The notes beneath the pieces were generated by a model that worked only from the letters and a program-made list of their open reading frames with translations, did not search any database and was not told the origin of the DNA. This document shows, piece by piece, positions 59,616 through 64,000 of a stretch of 64,000 bases of DNA. The position numbers and the translations under genes are program-made. The stretch spans positions 248,001 through 312,000 of the forward strand of contig NZ_OY725712.1 in the NCBI RefSeq assembly GCF_963360655.1. The letters run 5' to 3'. Source of the stretch: Collinsella aerofaciens (GTDB lineage: Bacteria; Actinomycetota; Coriobacteriia; Coriobacteriales; Coriobacteriaceae). Each line of letters begins with the position of its first letter. Position 1 is the stretch's first letter.

Positions 59616-61034
59616 TTAAGCGTCTTTCTTGGCAGTCAGATACTCGATGAACTCGGGGCCGACGGTCGTAACGTCGCCGGCACCCATGGTGAGCAGCAGG
59701 TCGCCCTCGCCCACGAGCTTCTCAAGCTCCTGGTTGAGCTCAAGACGGCTGGAGCAGTACACGACCTCCTTGCCGGGGTGCTTGGCGCGAACGGTATCTG
59801 CGAGCATCTTGGAGGTAACGCCCGGAATCGGCATCTCGCCGGCAGAGAACACATCGATCAGCAGCAGCTTATCGGCGTTGGCAAAGGCATCGGCAAAGTC
59901 ATCGCACAGAGCCTGCAGGCGCGAATAGCGGTGCGGCTGGAACACGACGTCGACATGCTTGTAGCCCAGCGAAGAGGCAGCAGCGAGCGTCGCCTTGATC
60001 TCGGTGGGATGATGGCCGTAATCGTCAACCACCGTGATGCCGTCGATATCGCCCACGTGGGTAAAGCGACGGCGGACACCCTCAAAACTCGAAAGTGCCT
60101 TAGCGGCGGCGTCGATATCGAGACCCAGGACATGGGCGACGGTCAAGACGGCCGTGGCGTTGAGCATGTTGTGACGACCGGGGTTGCTCTTAATCTCGAC
60201 AGCGTGCTCGGTGCCGTCCTCAAAGCGAACGATAAAGTCGCTCTGGATGCCCTTGACATCCGGATGCACGCAGACGATGTCGTTGTTCTCGGCAAAGCCA
60301 TAGGAAAGCACATGACGGCCCGTCGACTTGGCGAGCTCGACCAGATGCGGGTCCTCGCCACAAACGATGACGGTACCGCTCTCTCCAACCAGGCCCATAA
60401 ACTTGGCAAAGGTGGCCTCGATCTCCTCGATGCCCGAGTAATGATCGAGATGGTCGGCCTCGACGTTGGTCACGATGACCACGTTGGGGTTCAGGAACAG
60501 GAACGAGCTGTCGGACTCGTCGGCCTCGGCGACAAAATAGTCGCCCGAGCCGTTCTTGCCGTTGGTGTCGTAGCCCTCGACAATGCCACCGATTAAAAAG
60601 CTGGGGTCCAGACCCATGCGGTCGAGCATGGTGGCGCACATCGAAGAGGTCGTGGTCTTGCCGTGAGTACCGGCGACGGCGACGGTGGTGTAGCCGTGGC
60701 CCAGGGCCGAAAGCATCTTGGCACGGGGCCACACGGGAATACCGAGCTCGCGGGCACGCACGAGCTCGGGGTTGGACTCGGGAATAGCGGTGGAGACCAC
60801 AACCACGTCGGGCTTGACCTCGTCGATCGTCGCAGCCTCGTGGCCCACATGGACCTTCACGCCGGCGCGGGTAAGCTGGCGAATATAGCGCGACGTCTTA
60901 AGGTCAGAACCGGTAACGGTATAACCGCGCTCGTGCAGGACGAGAGCGATGCCGCTCATGCCGGCGCCGCCGATACCGATAAAGTGGGCGCTCTTGAACT
61001 CGGGCGCGGAGGTTGCAGTCTGGGAATCAGCCAT
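59616..61034 (-). CDS. murC: UDP-N-acetylmuramate-L-alanine ligase
   Basis: ATP-dependent ligase of 472 residues adding L-alanine to UDP-MurNAc. The ATP loop VAVAGTHGKTTTSS, the FIGIGGAGMSGIA N-terminal loop and DDYGHHPTEIKAT identify MurC. ATG at 61034 follows AGGAG; a longer reading frame upstream has no better site. Confidence 0.96.
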   Translation of the reverse strand: MADSQTATSAPEFKSAHFIGIGGAGMSGIALVLHERGYTVTGSDLKTSRYIRQLTRAGVKVHVGHEAATIDEVKPDVVVVSTAIPESNPELVRARELGIPVWPRAKMLSALGHGYTTVAVAGTHGKTTTSSMCATMLDRMGLDPSFLIGGIVEGYDTNGKNGSGDYFVAEADESDSSFLFLNPNVVIVTNVEADHLDHYSGIEEIEATFAKFMGLVGESGTVIVCGEDPHLVELAKSTGRHVLSYGFAENNDIVCVHPDVKGIQSDFIVRFEDGTEHAVEIKSNPGRHNMLNATAVLTVAHVLGLDIDAAAKALSSFEGVRRRFTHVGDIDGITVVDDYGHHPTEIKATLAAASSLGYKHVDVVFQPHRYSRLQALCDDFADAFANADKLLLIDVFSAGEMPIPGVTSKMLADTVRAKHPGKEVVYCSSRLELNQELEKLVGEGDLLLTMGAGDVTTVGPEFIEYLTAKKDA

Positions 61035-61131
61035 GTGCTCGTGTACTCCTTGCGTAAACACTGCCTGTAACCCATTAACTGTACCGCACCTACCGCATCC
61101 GCGCGAGGGCGACCGGCGATATCCCGTCTAA

Positions 61132-62247
61132 CTAACGCAATCCCTCTACCGCGTCGGCCAAAAGTGCGGCGGCACGGTCCTGGGCCAAGCCACGCGCCGC
61201 CTGACGCATGGCATCACGCGCCGCAGCGTCATCGATCAGGTGCAGAAGCTCGTCGGCAAAGGCAGGGGCATCGATATCGGCATCGGCGCAAAGCACGCCG
61301 GCACCGGCATCGACCAGGTAGCGCGCATTCGTGGTCTGGTGGTCGGCCGTGGCGTGCGGATACGGCACGAGTACCGAGGGCACGGCAAGCGCGGCGATCT
61401 CGGCCACGCTCGAGGCACCGGAACGCGAGAGCACCAAATCGGCCGCAGCCAGCATATCGCCCATGTTGTCGATGTAGGGCTGGACTCGATAGCGCTTCGC
61501 CTCCTCGGGCGTCAGCGCCAAAGCGCGCTCGGTCTCCTCAAAGCCGTCGGCACCCGTCGAATGCAAAATGTAGAGATTCTCGCGGGTCAGCAGCTCACTC
61601 TTGAGCGAGGCAACGCGCTCGTTGAGATGTTGGGCACCGAGTGAACCACCAAAGACGAGCAGAAGCGTCGCGTCCTCGGGCACACCGAGCGTCTTGCGAC
61701 CGCGGGCGCGATCGCCCTCGATCACCGAACGGCGCACGGGATTGCCCGTCATGAGCACATGGTCGGGGTCGCCCTCGCGCTCAAAGACCGCGCGGGCCGC
61801 AGGTACCGAAATGCACACGCGGGCGGCATGTGAGTTCATCATCTTATTGGCCAGACCCGGAACAGAGTTCTGCTCGTGCAGCAGATACGGAACGCCGGCG
61901 TCCTTGCACCAACCCAGCAGCGGGACCTCAACGTAAGCACCAAAGCCGATAGCGGCATCGGGCTTACCGACCTTCGAGAAGTGACGGGCAAGCGCACGCT
62001 TCGCCTTGTTGACGCGCCACAGCGAGGTCAACGCCGTCCAGGGACGGGAGCGATCGAAGCCCGTGACCGTGATGGGCACAAAATCGAATCCGGCCTCGGG
62101 AACCAGACGACCCTCGAGCTTGCGCGATTGGCCCACGAACACAACGTGATGGCCGCGGTCTCGCAGCTCCTCGGCCAAGGCGAGCGCGGGGTTGATATGT
62201 CCTGCCGTGCCGCCAGCTGCAATAGCAACGGTCATCTTATCGGTCAT
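61132..62247 (-). CDS. murG: Undecaprenyl-PP-MurNAc-pentapeptide GlcNAc transferase
   Basis: Glycosyltransferase of 371 residues making lipid II on the inner membrane face. GGTAGHINPALALAEEL, HEQNSVPGLANK and SRSGASSVAEIAAL are diagnostic. AGGGA precedes the ATG at 62247. Overlaps ftsW by 11 bases. Confidence 0.95.
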   Translation of the reverse strand: MTDKMTVAIAAGGTAGHINPALALAEELRDRGHHVVFVGQSRKLEGRLVPEAGFDFVPITVTGFDRSRPWTALTSLWRVNKAKRALARHFSKVGKPDAAIGFGAYVEVPLLGWCKDAGVPYLLHEQNSVPGLANKMMNSHAARVCISVPAARAVFEREGDPDHVLMTGNPVRRSVIEGDRARGRKTLGVPEDATLLLVFGGSLGAQHLNERVASLKSELLTRENLYILHSTGADGFEETERALALTPEEAKRYRVQPYIDNMGDMLAAADLVLSRSGASSVAEIAALAVPSVLVPYPHATADHQTTNARYLVDAGAGVLCADADIDAPAFADELLHLIDDAAARDAMRQAARGLAQDRAAALLADAVEGLR

Positions 62248-63757
62248 GGTAATCCCTTCGTACACGCGGCCCCTGGTCATCGGTGCGCAAACGCGCCGAC
62301 GGGTCCGAATTCAAATCGATTCGATTATATCCGCCGCCCGCATTGCGAGGAGTGGGGCGCTGAGGACGACCTTGCGGCGCCGTTCGCTGACGCGGACGGG
62401 CTGCCGGCTCGGTCGCAGAGCCATCCAGGACGGTAAAGCCGTTACGCGAAGATCGCTCGCCGCGCACGTGGGGCACGCCGGCGGTACTCTCATCCATAAC
62501 GGCAAAGCTCTCGCGGCGACGGTCGTACTCATCGCGACGGGCGCTCTCATACGAAACGCGCAGGATCAGACCGGCGAGCATAAGCGACACAATAATCGAG
62601 GAGCCGCCGTAGCTAATAAACGGCAGCGGCTTGCCCGTCATGGGAAACACATTGAGAATGCCCAGCGCGTTAATCAAAAACTGCACCGCAAGGATGACCG
62701 CGGAACCCGATGCCATAAGTGCTCCGCGACGGTCGGTCGCCTGCTCGGCAATGCGAAACGCCGAGTAGATCAGCATCGCAAACACCAAGAAGAACAGCAC
62801 GGTTCCGATAAAGCCAACTTCCTCGCCGATAATAGCCAAGATGTAGTCGTTATGCGCCTCGGGCAAATACGAGTACTTCATGGTGGAGTTACCGATACCG
62901 CGACCGAACAGGCCGCCCGAGGCAAACGCCATGATGGCAAGCGTGGCCTGATAGCCGTCACCATATTCGTCTGCCCAAGGATTCCAAGCAACCTCGACAC
63001 GCGTCATACGATACGGCTCGGCGATAAGGGCGATCGCAATGACGGCGATGCCGGCAACGACCGTCCAAACGATATATTTGGGGTCCAATCCCGCAAACAA
63101 CGCCATGCACATGAGGGTCAGCAAGATGATCAGAACGGTGCCAAAATCGGGCTGAACAAAGATCAGAAAGAGCGAAATACCCAGGTAGCCGCCCATGTTG
63201 CGAAGAAACTCGTTGATGTTTCCGCCGGGCGAAAAGATGCGGTCGAGCATGATGGCCGAATACGCGATGGCGAACGGCTTTAAAAACTCAGACGGCTGGA
63301 ACTGAATACCGGCGATGTTGAGCCAGCGCGTGGCGCCACGACTGCCGCTACCCATAAAGAACACCAGAACCAGTAGCCCTATCATGCCCATGAGGAAGAT
63401 CCTGAGCACGTCTTCCCCAAACCAACTGTCCGGCAAGACGCGCACGATGGCAACCATAGCCAGCACGCCAACTCCGGCAAACGCGGCCTGTCGAAACAGG
63501 AAAAACGTCGCCGAACCATTCTCGTGCAGCGCCTCGACCGAAGATGCCGAGTACACCATCAGCAAGCCAAAGCAAACCAAGCTAAACAGGCAAGCCATAA
63601 ATATCAAACGGGGGCGCATGATGCGGGCGGGGACGCCGGCAATATAGCGCTCACCGAACGTCTGCCCGCCGCGTCCGGAACGCGGCGTGCTACGCAGCGA
63701 GGAAGCACGGTCCGAGTCGGGCCTCCTCATATCACTTCGGGGGCTCTCCTCTCTCAC
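62237..63757 (-). CDS. ftsW: SEDS glycosyltransferase FtsW
   Basis: Integral membrane protein of about 506 residues with ten helices, polymerising septal peptidoglycan with its partner PBP. Motifs GIQFQPSEFLKPF, PEAHNDYILAIIGEE and PLPFISYGGSSI are typical. Basic N-terminal (about 45 residues) and C-terminal (about 110 residues) tails flank the core. GTG 63757, six bases after AGGGG, is preferred over TTG 63763. Confidence 0.93.
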   Translation of the reverse strand: MREESPRSDMRRPDSDRASSLRSTPRSGRGGQTFGERYIAGVPARIMRPRLIFMACLFSLVCFGLLMVYSASSVEALHENGSATFFLFRQAAFAGVGVLAMVAIVRVLPDSWFGEDVLRIFLMGMIGLLVLVFFMGSGSRGATRWLNIAGIQFQPSEFLKPFAIAYSAIMLDRIFSPGGNINEFLRNMGGYLGISLFLIFVQPDFGTVLIILLTLMCMALFAGLDPKYIVWTVVAGIAVIAIALIAEPYRMTRVEVAWNPWADEYGDGYQATLAIMAFASGGLFGRGIGNSTMKYSYLPEAHNDYILAIIGEEVGFIGTVLFFLVFAMLIYSAFRIAEQATDRRGALMASGSAVILAVQFLINALGILNVFPMTGKPLPFISYGGSSIIVSLMLAGLILRVSYESARRDEYDRRRESFAVMDESTAGVPHVRGERSSRNGFTVLDGSATEPAARPRQRTAPQGRPQRPTPRNAGGGYNRIDLNSDPSARLRTDDQGPRVRRDYHDR

Positions 63758-63766
63758 CGGCAACCC

Positions 63767-64000
63767 CTATTCCGTTTGCGATTTCGCTGCTGCGGCAAGC
63801 TGGGCCACGTAGTCCTTAAACACGCGACCGCGCTCCTCGTAGCCCGAGAACTCGTCGAACGAAGAGCAGGCGGGCGAAAGCAGGATCACGTCGCCGCGGC
63901 TCGAGAGCGAGCGGGCAACGTCAACGGCATCGCGCAGATCATCGGCCTGAGCGATATCCACGTCACCATCGACATCGGCCTCGTCCATAGCGGCGGTAAA
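63767..64000 (-). CDS. murD: UDP-MurNAc-L-Ala-D-glutamate ligase MurD, C-terminal fragment
   Basis: The window edge cuts the gene, leaving the last 77 residues in frame from base 64000. The terminal motif LLSPACSSFDEFSGYEERG followed by VFKDYV is the conserved C-terminal end of MurD. The stop is ten bases before the ftsW GTG. Confidence 0.9.
   Translation of the reverse strand, partial: FTAAMDEADVDGDVDIAQADDLRDAVDVARSLSSRGDVILLSPACSSFDEFSGYEERGRVFKDYVAQLAAAAKSQTE

Overview
The window looks like chromosome of a gut Coriobacteriia species, most likely Collinsella or a close relative. The reasons are the high GC content, actinobacterial-style division genes (divIVA, sepF, yggT next to ftsZ), an anaerobic gene set (radical-SAM ThiC, ATP-dependent 2-hydroxyacyl-CoA dehydratase-type reductases, selenium and molybdenum metabolism) and the typical murD-ftsW-murG-murC-murB-ftsQ-ftsZ order. 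The assignment is inference from gene content; no database was searched. I see no phage, no insertion sequence and no CRISPR array.

Layout. 1-8.4 kb (minus strand): a BrnQ amino-acid carrier cut by the left edge, then a selenium block (class V cysteine desulfurase, DUF3343, YedF, SelD) downstream of an ATP-dependent activase and two HgdB/double-cubane-type reductase subunits. SelD is itself a selenoprotein with an in-frame UGA at codon 17. 8.5-14 kb: molybdate uptake (modA, an unusual modB fusion, modC) and molybdopterin genes (mogA, moeA). 14-22 kb: a CLC fluoride/chloride transporter, a lipid kinase, a GGQ release-factor-like protein, xpt, an MFS pump, metY, a C_GCAxxG_C_C redox protein and yigZ. 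22.3-22.6 kb: RNase P RNA. 23-28 kb: rpsA, a HAD phosphatase, cyuA, rpiB and ndk. 28-32 kb: argH and argG, with an arginine-rich leader peptide and a likely attenuator before argG and an overlooked 56-codon gene between the two. 32-45 kb: HAD phosphatase, polA, M18 aminopeptidase, yaaA, a TPP riboswitch with thiC, thiD, an SGNH esterase, a PARG-like macrodomain protein and a Bax-inhibitor-1 protein. 45-48 kb: PiT phosphate transporter with its DUF47 partner, and a nitroreductase with mosaic codon use. 48-64 kb (minus strand): division and wall genes murD(partial)-ftsW-murG-murC-murB-ftsQ-ftsZ-ylmD, then pstSCAB-phoU, then ylmE-sepF-yggT-divIVA.

How it fits together. Selenium supply and molybdenum supply sit side by side, as expected in an organism making selenium- and molybdenum-dependent oxidoreductases such as formate dehydrogenase or molybdenum hydroxylases, although those enzymes are not in the window. 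The phosphate-starvation operon has been placed inside the conserved ftsZ-ylmD-ylmE-sepF cluster: pstS is translationally coupled to ylmD, and contiguous 11-bp direct repeats resembling a PHO box lie upstream of ylmD.

The most unusual content is in the gaps between genes. Several families of long inverted repeats recur with conserved cores and base-paired arms that change together between copies (5407/6711, 22149/25298, 46966/47042, and simpler hairpins at 16646/37604 and 41639/41719). Two short leader ORFs with strong ribosome binding sites precede argG and the reductase operon.
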